DNA of 64,000 nucleotides from JAJRRH01 sp047638815 (lineage in GTDB: Bacteria; Bacteroidota; Bacteroidia; Flavobacteriales_D; JABDKJ01): assembly GCA_047638815.1 (NCBI GenBank), contig JBLIMR010000005.1, forward strand, positions 1 through 64,000, read 5' to 3'. The notes below the pieces were generated by a model that had not been told where the DNA came from, did no database searches, and saw only the letters and a list, made by a program, of their open reading frames with translations. The translations under genes and the position numbers were made by a program. Positions 53,431 through 63,346 of the stretch are shown here, piece after piece (position 1 is the first letter of the stretch; each line of letters starts with the position of its first letter).

Positions 53431-56139
53431 TTAAAAATCGAGTGTGTAAGTATACAATGTACCGCTGTTTGTGCCTAGAATAAAATCGTAATAATCGTCC
53501 TTATTAATGTTACCCATTATTCTTCGACCGGTACCTGTTAGTGGAAATCCATTTTGCAATACGCCCTCCTCTGAATAAAGAAATACAAGCTCATCGCTAG
53601 AGGTGGCACTTAAATAAATCTTCCCTGACCTGTCATCTTCATGAACTTGAACATCCTGTAGGGCATCTTTAACGTCAAACTCTGAAATCAACTCTCCCTT
53701 ATCATTAAAAACAGTGAATGTTTTATTATCCTGGGCTACCATTCGTGAACTCTTCTTACTCTTATGGAAGAGTACATTTTCAAAAACTGTTTCAACAATG
53801 GGTGTTGAGAATCCATCAAATGAAGTTAGTCGCACAAGACCTAGCGTGTCGACATGTAATATTCCAGTGTTGTCAACATTCTTTCTTTCCACGAGCATGT
53901 AATCTCCCTTTAAAACGAGACTATCAGAGACTTCATATCTAGTCTCCCCCTTTCGATTAATAACTTTTACACTCCCCATACTAGTTCGATGTAAAATAAA
54001 ATCCTTTGACCCTATTTTAAAATGTTCAAAGCCACCAACAATTGAATTATTGGCCATTTGATATTCCCATCCTTCAACCTGCTGACCTAAGATGTCATAG
54101 TTGTATACTAAGCCATTCTCACAACCAATTAAAATTCTAAATCGAGCATTATTATCATAATCCATAAGTGCCATATCTGAAGTAGCTTTAGACTCCAGTG
54201 GTATCGGGAATCCTTCCACAACTTTACCATTACGATCGAGGAGGTGAATCATATTTTCCGTAAGAAATAGCATTTGTAGCTTATCGTTTTGATAGCGATC
54301 TACCTGAACAGGTTGCCCAATTATTCTCTCTTCAAACTTTTTCTTCCATAACAACTTTCCTGTATTGCTTATAAGATATAAGTCGTTTCGTTCATCTTGT
54401 ACTAACAGCTCTGTTTGTTTGTTATTATGATTTACGACTGGAGTAGGTTGATTATAGAGACTAGTGTCTAGAGAAAGCTCCCAAAGTGATGAGGTTTCAT
54501 TTTTGTAAACTGGATTATACTTACAATAAAAGGTTTGATAATATTTATTCCCCTTTGCCTTTTCAAATTGCAACGAAACTGCCTGAAATTGTCTAAATAC
54601 ATCAAGGTTATTTTCAATGAAATCATCCGCTGAACCATCAATGATGTTCTTATAATAGTATGGTGAACGGGCAATATTAGAATAAAAAGACAAATTTGAC
54701 TCATTGGCCGCTTGTGACATGAAATTTGTGTAATGGATATCGGTTGAAAGTGTTTGATCACTCAGATATTTATTTATTACTGACTTATTAATTTTCAATG
54801 AATTACTTACTAAGAGATAGTCTTCTACAATGCTAAAAACCGGCTGATCTATCATAAAGAATAATGGTCCAAAACACGTTTCAACGATATCCGAACTACC
54901 AATACTCCAGGTTTCAAAAGAACGATATTCTAATTTTATCGCCTCCGTATTTACGTCACTAAAAGCACTAAACATTTCATCAAGCAGTTGACTCACTCTA
55001 TCCTCATTATCCAATTTTACAAAGACACAATAATTTTCAGACAGCAGATCTTTCTTCGGTTCAATTATTGATAACGCGAGTTCTTCAAATTCAATCTGTT
55101 GAAGTTCATAAGGGGCCCAACCATATTGCTCAATCACATCCTCAATGCGCGCTTGCCAACTCCGTACATTTCCGTTTTTTTGCCAATAATTCAGACTATT
55201 ACTCAGATACTTTTTATTGTCTGAGATGTTCGCATGCATATACCAAGCAATATTGTTTGGCATAATTTCGGTGAGGCTAATATCATTGGTTTCTTGACCA
55301 TCAAAACAATGCAAAAAATAATTCAATGAATCATGACATATCATTAATCCATTAAGCAGAATACTATTAGGCTTAGCTCCGACATCCAATTCAGCCCAGC
55401 CTCCTATGATGTGCCCAAGCAATCTATTGTCCAAGTGAGTGATGTACTTCGAACTAATTTCGGGCAAAGCATTGTAATTCAAATATGCATGAATGTTTTT
55501 ATCTATTGATGCTGTCTTTTTAATATCAGAGTAATCTTTATTCCTAATAATAGAATTCCCATTATTGACTGTTCGTATGGCTTTTTCTAAAATGATGGAG
55601 GAAGGACTCCAAAGAAAATATGAATTATATATTGCTGCATAATTTGTACTCTCTCCGTTTGAAATGATCTGTATTATTGCTCCTTCATACGATTTCTGAT
55701 TCCAAATAAGATCGGGAACAACCTCATTTATTTTTTCTTCAAAAGTTTCTTGTGTCAATGATTTACCAATATTTGAAGAAACAAGGAAATCAAAGTCCTT
55801 GCCTTGGGGATGAAGGGAATAGGTAACTGCCTTGTCAATAAAGAAATCTCTATACTTAGGATTCTGTAGAAAGATGGAATCAATTACACTCCAAGAACTA
55901 TCGAATGCAGTGATTACATCTGCATTTAGCAATTCTTCGTAAAGCAAATTACCGCTTTTCAGATCATGCCATGAATGCAGCGCCTCACCCATCTCTATCA
56001 TGCCAACAGCATCTGATGGAATTGGGCTTGATAACTTGACGTCTTGGATTTTCACGGCTGTTGATTGGTCGTAGAGATAAAAGCCAATCAAAGCAATACT
56101 TGCCAACACCAATACCGAAAATACAATTTTACGTAGCAT
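53431..56139 (-). CDS. Membrane-anchored large protein with DUF3352-like and propeller-like parts
   Basis: A 902-residue protein with one N-terminal hydrophobic segment (about 5-24) serving as anchor or signal. The next 500 residues resemble DUF3352-type proteins of Bacteroidota (PIPSDAVGMIEMGEALHSW, then NIHAYLNYNALPEISSKY). From about residue 570 the sequence turns into repeated beta-propeller-like blades such as QDERNDLYLISNTGKLLWKKK, LLDRNGKVVEGFPIPL, DNNARFRILIGCENGLVYNYD and a final INKDDYYDFILGTNSGTLY, PQQ/FG-GAP-like in style. Function is unknown; a periplasmic interaction scaffold is one guess. It is downstream of rnhB on the same strand, 98 bases away. Confidence 0.7.
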   Translation of the reverse strand: MLRKIVFSVLVLASIALIGFYLYDQSTAVKIQDVKLSSPIPSDAVGMIEMGEALHSWHDLKSGNLLYEELLNADVITAFDSSWSVIDSIFLQNPKYRDFFIDKAVTYSLHPQGKDFDFLVSSNIGKSLTQETFEEKINEVVPDLIWNQKSYEGAIIQIISNGESTNYAAIYNSYFLWSPSSIILEKAIRTVNNGNSIIRNKDYSDIKKTASIDKNIHAYLNYNALPEISSKYITHLDNRLLGHIIGGWAELDVGAKPNSILLNGLMICHDSLNYFLHCFDGQETNDISLTEIMPNNIAWYMHANISDNKKYLSNSLNYWQKNGNVRSWQARIEDVIEQYGWAPYELQQIEFEELALSIIEPKKDLLSENYCVFVKLDNEDRVSQLLDEMFSAFSDVNTEAIKLEYRSFETWSIGSSDIVETCFGPLFFMIDQPVFSIVEDYLLVSNSLKINKSVINKYLSDQTLSTDIHYTNFMSQAANESNLSFYSNIARSPYYYKNIIDGSADDFIENNLDVFRQFQAVSLQFEKAKGNKYYQTFYCKYNPVYKNETSSLWELSLDTSLYNQPTPVVNHNNKQTELLVQDERNDLYLISNTGKLLWKKKFEERIIGQPVQVDRYQNDKLQMLFLTENMIHLLDRNGKVVEGFPIPLESKATSDMALMDYDNNARFRILIGCENGLVYNYDILGQQVEGWEYQMANNSIVGGFEHFKIGSKDFILHRTSMGSVKVINRKGETRYEVSDSLVLKGDYMLVERKNVDNTGILHVDTLGLVRLTSFDGFSTPIVETVFENVLFHKSKKSSRMVAQDNKTFTVFNDKGELISEFDVKDALQDVQVHEDDRSGKIYLSATSSDELVFLYSEEGVLQNGFPLTGTGRRIMGNINKDDYYDFILGTNSGTLYTYTLDF

Positions 56140-56237
56140 AGGATTAAAATTCGAAATTAATCCAAATGCGGTGCTGGGATGTAATAGGTCTTGAAGGCTA
56201 TAAACAGGGTTATGTGAACTTTATGAAGTCTTAAGTT

Positions 56238-56831
56238 CTAAACCTCCTCTTTCAATAATCGAAAAGTTAATCGGTGAATTGGACTCACTCCAATGTTTAT
56301 TATTGCCTGCCGATGTTCTTTTGTGGGATAACCCATATTTCGCTCCCAACCATAACCGGGATACTTCTCGTTAAAATCCAGCATTAATTTGTCTCTATGT
56401 GTTTTTGCTAAGACAGATGCCGCAGCGATATTCAAAAATTTCTCATCCCCTTTGATAATACATGTATGTGTGATGTCGGGATATGCATTGAATCTGTTAC
56501 CGTCCACTAAGATCATATCAGGTTTCACCATTAATTGATCCAAAGCACGATGCATGGCTAGAAATGATGCGTTCAAAATATTAATCTCATCTATCTCTTG
56601 GTGATCCACAACACCAATGCCATATGCCAATGCTTTTTTCATAATAATTGGCGCAAGCCTTTCCCTCATAGTCATTGATAATTTTTTAGAGTCATCAATG
56701 CCGGGGTCACGGAAACCTTTGGGTAAAATTACAGCGGCTGCTACTACTGGACCGCTGAGACATCCTCTCCCAGCTTCATCACATCCTACTTCTATCCGGC
56801 CCCTTTCAAGATATCTTTTTAGCCTAGCCAT
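56238..56831 (-). CDS. rnhB: Ribonuclease HII
   Basis: A 197-residue cytosolic enzyme that cuts RNA in RNA-DNA hybrids and removes single ribonucleotides. VGCDEAGRGCLSGPVVAAAVIL supplies the DEDG-type catalytic Asp-Glu, DDSKKLS and ILVDGNR the following motifs, and AAASVLAKTHRDKLM the last aspartate region. The length is standard. It starts immediately after the stop of the upstream glycosyltransferase gene. Confidence 0.96.
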   Translation of the reverse strand: MARLKRYLERGRIEVGCDEAGRGCLSGPVVAAAVILPKGFRDPGIDDSKKLSMTMRERLAPIIMKKALAYGIGVVDHQEIDEINILNASFLAMHRALDQLMVKPDMILVDGNRFNAYPDITHTCIIKGDEKFLNIAAASVLAKTHRDKLMLDFNEKYPGYGWERNMGYPTKEHRQAIINIGVSPIHRLTFRLLKEEV

Positions 56832-57962
56832 TTATAATTTTTCTATTTCCTTCCAAATTATTTCTTCCGTTCGATCCCATGAGAATAATGCCGCTTGTTT
56901 GAAACCTTTCTCCACAAGTTCTTTCGTCAGTTTCTCTTTCGTCATTACTTTAATCATAGCTTGAGAAATATCTTCCACATTGTAAGGGTCAACAAGTAAT
57001 GCCGCCTCACCAGCAACTTCGGGCATTGACGAGATATTTGAAGTAATGACGGGTATTCCTGACTTGAAACCTTCAACTATAGGCAAACCAAAACCTTCAA
57101 AAACGGGCACATATGTCAAGGCCTTAGCGGCAGCATATATATTCACCAAGTCATCACCATTTACCCGTCCTGTAAAAATGACATCTTCTGAAAAACTCAT
57201 TTCCGAAAAAGCTTTTTCCATCTCATTCGTCCACACATGTTTATTACCAACTAAGAGAAGTTTAACATTCTTAATGCTAGCGTCATTTGAAGATTTTTTC
57301 ATCTCATCAAATGCCAACATGAGTCGAGTAATGTTTTTTCTAGGTTGCATGGACCCCACGAACAATAGGTATTCACAACCTTCAGAGTATTTTTCTCGAG
57401 TCTGGAGTATTTCTTTAGGGCTTCCTGTTCTATACTGCTCTCCCACACCATTATACGCCACAACAATTTTTCCCTCAGGCAGTTTGTAGTGCTTCAAAAT
57501 ATCATTCTTTGAAAAGTTAGATACCGTAATCACGGTATCAGCTTTGTGTGCGTATTTTGGAAAATACTTCAGGAAATGTTTTCTATCAAAGGATTTAATA
57601 GCTTCTGGTTCGTGTACAAAATTAATGTCATGTAAGACATTGATTGTTGGCACTTTGGATTTCAATGAAACGAAACCTTCTGGTGAAAAAAACACATCTA
57701 CCTTTTCTCTAATTAGAATCTTGGGTATGGAATACTCAAACCACCAATGATAAAGAATAGGGTGTCTCGCTTGAGGGAAAACAACTTTAGCTTTTACATT
57801 CGATGAAAAGATGAAATCCTCACTGTACGGTCTATCAAACAAAAATAGAAATTCCACTTCAGGGTGATTCTTGACCATCCTTTTCATCACCTCAAACGTA
57901 AACCAACCAATGCCCTCTAGCTTGTCTTTAAGTAATAAACGAGTATTAACAGCAACCTTCAT
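56832..57962 (-). CDS. GT4-type glycosyltransferase family 1 protein
   Basis: A 376-residue GT-B glycosyltransferase. The C-terminal donor-binding half has YLLFVGSMQPRKNITRLMLAF, VIFTGRVNGDDLVNIYAAAKAL, and PVFEGFGLPIVEGFKSGIPVITSNISSMPEVAGEAALLVDP, with the E-x7-E motif typical of retaining GT4 enzymes. The N-terminal half reads VNTRLLLKDKLEGIGWFTFEV, a pattern seen in mannosyl- and other hexosyltransferases. It probably builds a surface polysaccharide; the sugar is not known. It lies upstream of rnhB, and the flippase operon starts 203 bases away on the other strand. Confidence 0.9.
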   Translation of the reverse strand: MKVAVNTRLLLKDKLEGIGWFTFEVMKRMVKNHPEVEFLFLFDRPYSEDFIFSSNVKAKVVFPQARHPILYHWWFEYSIPKILIREKVDVFFSPEGFVSLKSKVPTINVLHDINFVHEPEAIKSFDRKHFLKYFPKYAHKADTVITVSNFSKNDILKHYKLPEGKIVVAYNGVGEQYRTGSPKEILQTREKYSEGCEYLLFVGSMQPRKNITRLMLAFDEMKKSSNDASIKNVKLLLVGNKHVWTNEMEKAFSEMSFSEDVIFTGRVNGDDLVNIYAAAKALTYVPVFEGFGLPIVEGFKSGIPVITSNISSMPEVAGEAALLVDPYNVEDISQAMIKVMTKEKLTKELVEKGFKQAALFSWDRTEEIIWKEIEKL

Positions 57963-58165
57963 TTGATTCTAATAACAAAAGTGTGAACTTAGATAATCAA
58001 TTAGGAATTACGAATGATTAATTACGAATTTTACTACTTATGCATGGTTCAGTGCTTTATTTTAACAATTCCTTCTATTAATATCGACCATTAACCTTTG
58101 ATTAATTATAATATTTCCATTTTTTCGGGGTTCTAATCTCTTACCTTCGCTTTATTCAGCGGTAT

Positions 58166-59608
58166 ATGAAGCAAAAATTTGTCAGCAATCTTCTATTTCT
58201 GGTTCTCCTGAATATAATAATCAAACCTTTTTATATTTTAGGGATTGATGCCGGAGTGCAAAATGCAGTTGGCGCTAAGGAGTACGGTTTATACTTTGCT
58301 CTTTTTAACTTAAGTTTTTTATTGAATATTTTTAGTGATCTGGGCATCACCAATTTCAACAATAGAAACATCGCGCAACATCGCCAGCTGTTGAATAAGC
58401 ACTTTTCGAGTTTAATCAGTTTAAGATCAATACTCATTGTGTTATATATCATAGTAGCACTAGTAAGTGGGTTTCTTTTAGGCTATTCTGAACGATTGAT
58501 CTTTCTACTTGGCTGGATAGTAATAAATCAGGCTTTGGCTTCATTCATATTGTTCCTCAGGTCGAATTTGGCCGGTCTACATCTTTTTAAACAGGATTCT
58601 ATAATATCTGTTTTAGATAGGTTTCTATTGATAATCTTTTGCGGTTATGCGCTTTGGGGAAGACAAAATGCAATTGAGTTTAAAATAGAGTGGTTTATCG
58701 GGTTACAGACAATCAGCTATTTAATTACGGTAGTTGTTGCCTTTTTGATGGTTAAAGGCCAAACAAACAAGTTCAACATTTCATTTAATAAACTTTTCTC
58801 TATTAGTATCATTAAGAAAAGCCTCCCATACGCTCTACTAACACTCTTAATGGGATTATATCACAGAATGGATTCCATCATGTTAGAGCGAATGCTTCCC
58901 CATGGAAGTGAAGCCTCAGGGATATATGCTCAAGGCTTCCGATTCCTTGATGCGTTGAACAATTTCTCGTTTCTTTTTGCAATCCTCTTACTCCCAATAT
59001 TTGCAAGAATGCTTAAAGAAAAATTAGACTTTAATCCTGTCGTTTTGATTGCCTCAAAGTTATTGCTCAGTGGCGTCATCATCATTTCCTTCACAGCACA
59101 CTATGCGAGTTTTGGCATAATGGATTGGCGATATGACGAAAATATAGCTGAAGCGTCCAAGACGTTTGGCGTTCTTATATTAAGCTCGCTCTTTTTCGCA
59201 ATTGTTTTAATCTATGGTACCCTTTTAACTGCGGATGGCAAATTAAAAGAACTCAACTACTTGGCTGTTTTCGGAGTCATGCTAAACTTCATCCTTAACT
59301 TTCTGCTTATACCAAGATTCGAAGCATATGGCAGCGCCCTTGCAACTCTAGCAACTCAGTTGATCACCGCTTTGGGGCACCTCATCTTAGCTCAGGTATA
59401 TTTTAAATTTAAAATCAATTGGCCCGTTATTCTTAAGATGATTCTCTTGATGATCATTCTTATCTTTATCGGACACAATGGTCAGGAAATTAATTTGCAT
59501 TGGATAAACTCGGCACTATTGATGACCTTTGTCGGTCTTGGTTCTGCTATTATGTTAAACCTAATTAATCCTAAAGATTTTGTTGAACTAATCAAAAGCA
59601 AAGAATAA
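58166..59608 (+). CDS. Polysaccharide flippase (Wzx/MATE-like, oligosaccharide translocase family)
   Basis: A 480-residue inner-membrane protein with about 13-14 hydrophobic helices. The start KQKFVSNLLFLVLLNIIIKPFYILGIDAGVQNAVG has the conserved KxFx-N pattern of polysaccharide flippases, and KSLPYALLTLLMGLYHRMDSIMLERM matches the second MOP-type domain. It would move lipid-linked sugar units across the inner membrane. First gene of the set with the Wzz-like and Wzy/WaaL-like proteins. Substrate is inferred from context only. Confidence 0.88.
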   Translation: MKQKFVSNLLFLVLLNIIIKPFYILGIDAGVQNAVGAKEYGLYFALFNLSFLLNIFSDLGITNFNNRNIAQHRQLLNKHFSSLISLRSILIVLYIIVALVSGFLLGYSERLIFLLGWIVINQALASFILFLRSNLAGLHLFKQDSIISVLDRFLLIIFCGYALWGRQNAIEFKIEWFIGLQTISYLITVVVAFLMVKGQTNKFNISFNKLFSISIIKKSLPYALLTLLMGLYHRMDSIMLERMLPHGSEASGIYAQGFRFLDALNNFSFLFAILLLPIFARMLKEKLDFNPVVLIASKLLLSGVIIISFTAHYASFGIMDWRYDENIAEASKTFGVLILSSLFFAIVLIYGTLLTADGKLKELNYLAVFGVMLNFILNFLLIPRFEAYGSALATLATQLITALGHLILAQVYFKFKINWPVILKMILLMIILIFIGHNGQEINLHWINSALLMTFVGLGSAIMLNLINPKDFVELIKSKE

Positions 59609-59696
59609 TTGTCAAAAAAACTGGTTACCTTAATAAACGGCATTTTGAATAATAAAGCCATTAATTTTTATACTTTTACCCCTCATAATAAGACGC

Positions 59697-60632
59697 ATGC
59701 AAAGCGAAATTACATTTAAAAATATTCTTTCCGTTATTGAGAAAAGAATAGCACCACTGGCAATTATTGCCATATTATCCATTGTATTGGCTATTATATT
59801 CTCTGGCGAATCATTTCTCAAACCGAGATACAAATCTTCCGCCATCGTGTATCCAATAAATCTAGATCCATACAGTGATGAGTCTGAAACCGAACAAATG
59901 CTTCAGTTGTTTGACAATGAGAATATTAGACGAGCAATATTGGAGAAGTTTGAGCTAGGGAGCAGATATGGGTATAAACCTGAGGATAAAAATTACTTGT
60001 TCAAAATTAACGAGATGTATAACGAACGTGTTAGTATTAGCCCTACAAGGTACGAGAGTGTTGAAATTATTTGTCAAGACGAAGATCCTGATGTAGCTAA
60101 GAAAATGGTTGAGGAAGTAATAAATCAATTCAATTTAAAGACTCAGCAACTTGAAAGAGAATTCCATTTGGAGTATTTTGACATGTTAACTCAAGAAGCT
60201 GCCGTGCAACAGGGATGGCTAGATACTTTGAACATGGAGATGGTATTTCTCAAAAACAAATCCGGGATAGTAGATCCGCTCCTTCAAACTGAAGAAATTA
60301 CTGAGGGTTACATGAAAATGCTCGAAAAAAACATTGATGGACCGCGCATGCGAGAGGTGCAAAAACTATTGGACGGAATAAGAGAGGATGGTGAATCCAT
60401 TATAAATAAAAAATTGTTAACGGAGCATATTACAAGGAGCCTGGGTGTTACTCTTGACAATAGATCCATGGAATACTCTAAAGTTAAGAGAGATGTCAGC
60501 TTCGCAAATGTGGTTAAGAGTCCTGAGTCAACGGACAAGAAACACTGGCCTGTAAGATGGTTGATTTTAGCTGTTGCTCTTCTCTCTAGTTTATTGGCTG
60601 CTGTGGTATTCTTTATAATTATTGAAAAATAA
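59697..60632 (+). CDS. Chain-length determinant-like (Wzz) protein
   Basis: A 311-residue protein with a membrane helix near residues 19-36, a periplasmic part with coiled-coil segments (about 140-190) and a C-terminal helix (about 286-308). KPRYKSSAIVYPIN and YESVEIICQDEDPDVAKKMVEEVINQFN match the Wzz/PCP periplasmic domain that sets polysaccharide length. The C-terminal tyrosine kinase domain found in some relatives is absent, so a separate kinase would be needed; the CpsB phosphatase is encoded 20 kb upstream. Its stop overlaps the ligase/polymerase gene start. Confidence 0.83.
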   Translation: MQSEITFKNILSVIEKRIAPLAIIAILSIVLAIIFSGESFLKPRYKSSAIVYPINLDPYSDESETEQMLQLFDNENIRRAILEKFELGSRYGYKPEDKNYLFKINEMYNERVSISPTRYESVEIICQDEDPDVAKKMVEEVINQFNLKTQQLEREFHLEYFDMLTQEAAVQQGWLDTLNMEMVFLKNKSGIVDPLLQTEEITEGYMKMLEKNIDGPRMREVQKLLDGIREDGESIINKKLLTEHITRSLGVTLDNRSMEYSKVKRDVSFANVVKSPESTDKKHWPVRWLILAVALLSSLLAAVVFFIIIEK

Positions 60633-62106
60633 ATTGCAAAGGATTTTAAATATCCCAAAGCAATTCTTGATCACTGCAATATTTCTATTTGTAGCTATCA
60701 ATAGCTATTTTATTACAAAAGAAATATATTACCAATTGGTATTACCAATAGGCCTATTACTAGGCTATATTGCGCTAAATAAGCCTAAACTTCTTTTGTT
60801 ATTTGTGGGGTTGGCTGCACCATTCTCATTGAATCTAAATAAAATAAAAGGACTTGAAGGTTTGGGGTTATATTTCCCAACCGAACCAATATTAATAGGA
60901 TTAAGCTTACTTCTAATTATCTCCTCCCTAAGAATTAGCGTTTTGGATAAAAAAATTCATAGTCATAGAATTAGTATGGCCGTCTATTTCATGTTGTTCT
61001 GGCTTTTAATTACCACATTCACAAGCACGATGCCCATCATCTCTGTAAAGTTTCTTATAAGTCGTTTGTGGTTTGTGATTCCCTTATATTTCATTGCTAC
61101 GAAGCTATTCCAATCGAAGGAGTATATTAGAAAATTCTTCAATGTATATCTTTTCTCACTTGCGGTGATTATAATCTTGACCGTTATTAGGCACGCAGGC
61201 TTTGGGTTTACTCAACAATCGGGTCATTGGGTAATGAATCCTTATTTTAAAGATCACACCTCTTATGGGGCGGCTATCGCAATTTTATATCCCTTATTGA
61301 TGGGATATTCTTTCGCTCCATTCAAAACGAAAATACCGAAATCAGTTTATCGAATTCTCTTGGTAATCTTTTCAGTGGGTTTAGTTTTTTCTTTTACAAG
61401 AGCTGCTTGGCTTAGTTTAGTTATTGGTGGCGGAGTTTACATGATCATGAAACTTAGAATAAAATTCTACTGGGTGTTTACGGTCTTTACATTACTGTTA
61501 GGAAGCTACTTATATTTTCAACATGACATAGCCCGGGCATTGGCAAAAAACAGACAAGATTCCTCTGAAGATTTCATGGAACATATTCGATCAATGACGA
61601 ATGTAAGTACAGACGCATCAAACTTGGAGAGATTAAATCGATGGAACAGTGCCTTAAGTATGTTCACAGAAAAACCATTTTTCGGTTGGGGTCCTGGCAC
61701 ATACATGTTTCAATATGCTCCATTTCAAAAGAGTAAGGATCTAACGATTATAAGTACCAACCTAGGTGATGCCGGAAATGCCCACAGTGAATACATAGGC
61801 CCAATGGCCGAATCGGGAATTCTGGGATTGATTTACTTCTTAATGATTTTGATTACTGTACTTTACACTGGCATTAAGTTATACTATATCATTGATGACA
61901 AGGAGTTAAAAATGCTTGTCATGGCAGCCATCATAGGTATTGTTAGTTATGCTGCTCATGGATTTTTAAATAACTTTCTTGACACAGACAAGCTTTCTTA
62001 TCCATTCTGGGGATTGTGCGCTGTAATCGCTTCAATAGACCTTTTCCATCGAACAATATTCTCTTCAACAAATGAAAATAATCTAGAAGAGGTCAAAGGA
62101 CTCTAA
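60622..62106 (+). CDS. O-antigen polymerase/ligase family membrane protein (Wzy/WaaL-like)
   Basis: A 494-residue inner-membrane protein with about 12 hydrophobic helices. The periplasmic loop has FGWGPGTYMFQYAPFQ and DAGNAHSEYIGPMAESGILGLIYF, where NAHSEY is the histidine motif of the Wzy_C/O-antigen ligase domain. It would polymerise or attach polysaccharide units. The TTG at 60622 overlaps the Wzz-like gene by 11 bases and gives a start MKNKLQRILN; an in-frame TTG at 60634 is also possible. Its last 14 bases run opposite the end of the phosphatase gene. Confidence 0.87.
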   Translation: MKNKLQRILNIPKQFLITAIFLFVAINSYFITKEIYYQLVLPIGLLLGYIALNKPKLLLLFVGLAAPFSLNLNKIKGLEGLGLYFPTEPILIGLSLLLIISSLRISVLDKKIHSHRISMAVYFMLFWLLITTFTSTMPIISVKFLISRLWFVIPLYFIATKLFQSKEYIRKFFNVYLFSLAVIIILTVIRHAGFGFTQQSGHWVMNPYFKDHTSYGAAIAILYPLLMGYSFAPFKTKIPKSVYRILLVIFSVGLVFSFTRAAWLSLVIGGGVYMIMKLRIKFYWVFTVFTLLLGSYLYFQHDIARALAKNRQDSSEDFMEHIRSMTNVSTDASNLERLNRWNSALSMFTEKPFFGWGPGTYMFQYAPFQKSKDLTIISTNLGDAGNAHSEYIGPMAESGILGLIYFLMILITVLYTGIKLYYIIDDKELKMLVMAAIIGIVSYAAHGFLNNFLDTDKLSYPFWGLCAVIASIDLFHRTIFSSTNENNLEEVKGL

Positions 62107-63346
62107 AGCTCAGTAAAGCGATATCATCAAATGGCACTTTTTCATCACAAAAAATAATGAAATCTTCAAATAGTTTTGTGTTAAAATCGGTCATATCCAG
62201 GCCATAGTTTGAAGACAGTATAGTTGCTATTCTTTCAGAACCATACTCTTCATTAGTACTGTTTTCCATTTCAACCAATCCATCTGTAAAACTGACCAGT
62301 GTATCACCAGTTTCTATTGATCTCTCTCCAATTTCTATTTTCTCAATATCCTGAAGCATCCCTAATCCCACACAACCGTCCTTGAGATAATTATGCTCTT
62401 GACCATTACTGAAAACGGGTGGATTATGACCGGCATTGACATAGGACAGCTGCTTATTTTTCAGGTCACACAAACCAATAAAAAAGGTTATGAATCTGTC
62501 GCCCCCCGATGTTTCAAAAACTTTTTTATTGAGCAAACGAATAAGAACCTTCAGATTATTGGCGGATGAGACTAAAGATTTAAGATATGCTTGAAAATTT
62601 GCCATAAGAAAAGCGGCTGCAATTCCTTTACCAGAAACATCAGCCATGCAAAAAACAAACTTGTCGTTTCCTAATGGAATATAATCATAGTAATCTCCTC
62701 CCACCTCTTGGTGAGGTAGATATAAGCCAGACATATCTACGCGATCATTGGAAGGAAAATTATTCGGGACCAAAAATGATTGCATTTCAGCGGCAAGTTC
62801 CAGTTCTCTCTTCATTCTTTCTTGCATAAGACTTTGCTCGGCCAAACGCTTGTTTTCAATAGCAACCACAAGAATATTTGTCAAGGTCTGAATAAAATTC
62901 ATGTGCTTGATGGTTGGACTCATCTTCCTTTCCTCTTCTTTAAGATCACCAATCATCAAATATGCCAATGGGGAATCCTCATGGAATACTGGAATCAGCA
63001 CATCATATCCACCAACGGAATCAATTTCTACATTGCTAACAACTGTGATGTCTTGAAAGTCTTTAAAGTCTTCTTCTGGATGAACATCCAATCTACTGCC
63101 TTCTTGACCAAATTCCAGCATCGTAATCCATTCATCCGTTGATTTTGCAAAGAGTACAAGTTTCGTTATTCCAAGTTCATCTTGAACAATTTGTCGATAA
63201 ATTTCTAGTAGATCGTCAGTAACCAGCTGGTTGTTAATGGCTTTGGTAATATTAAGTAAAGAGCCGAGTTTAAACTCATTGAGTCTTAACTTCCCGAGAA
63301 GCCTTGACTCCTTCTTCACCGATTTTGTATCCTGGTTACTTTCCAT
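62093..63346 (-). CDS. GAF domain-containing SpoIIE-type serine phosphatase
   Basis: A 417-residue cytosolic signalling protein: an N-terminal GAF-like sensor (about 30-170), a coiled-coil linker with ERMKRELELAAEMQSFLVP, and a C-terminal PP2C/SpoIIE catalytic domain (about 205-415). Metal-binding elements are visible: GGDYYDYIPLGNDKFVFCMADVSGKGIAAAFLMAN, SYVNAGHNPPVF, DTLVSFTDGLVEMEN. Such RsbU-like enzymes usually dephosphorylate an anti-sigma-factor antagonist; no STAS or anti-sigma partner is in the window. The gene is head to tail with the LpxD-like gene and overlaps the polymerase gene at the 3' end. Confidence 0.93.
   Translation of the reverse strand: MESNQDTKSVKKESRLLGKLRLNEFKLGSLLNITKAINNQLVTDDLLEIYRQIVQDELGITKLVLFAKSTDEWITMLEFGQEGSRLDVHPEEDFKDFQDITVVSNVEIDSVGGYDVLIPVFHEDSPLAYLMIGDLKEEERKMSPTIKHMNFIQTLTNILVVAIENKRLAEQSLMQERMKRELELAAEMQSFLVPNNFPSNDRVDMSGLYLPHQEVGGDYYDYIPLGNDKFVFCMADVSGKGIAAAFLMANFQAYLKSLVSSANNLKVLIRLLNKKVFETSGGDRFITFFIGLCDLKNKQLSYVNAGHNPPVFSNGQEHNYLKDGCVGLGMLQDIEKIEIGERSIETGDTLVSFTDGLVEMENSTNEEYGSERIATILSSNYGLDMTDFNTKLFEDFIIFCDEKVPFDDIALLSFRVL

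Noticed and set aside
56216..56238. Hairpin GAACTT/AAGTTC between rnhB and the propeller protein
   Set aside because: Six-base stem without a T tract; too weak to call a terminator.
58142..58149. TACCTTCG as a -7 box for the flippase gene
   Set aside because: One mismatch to the consensus and no -33 element at a proper distance, so it was not listed as a promoter.
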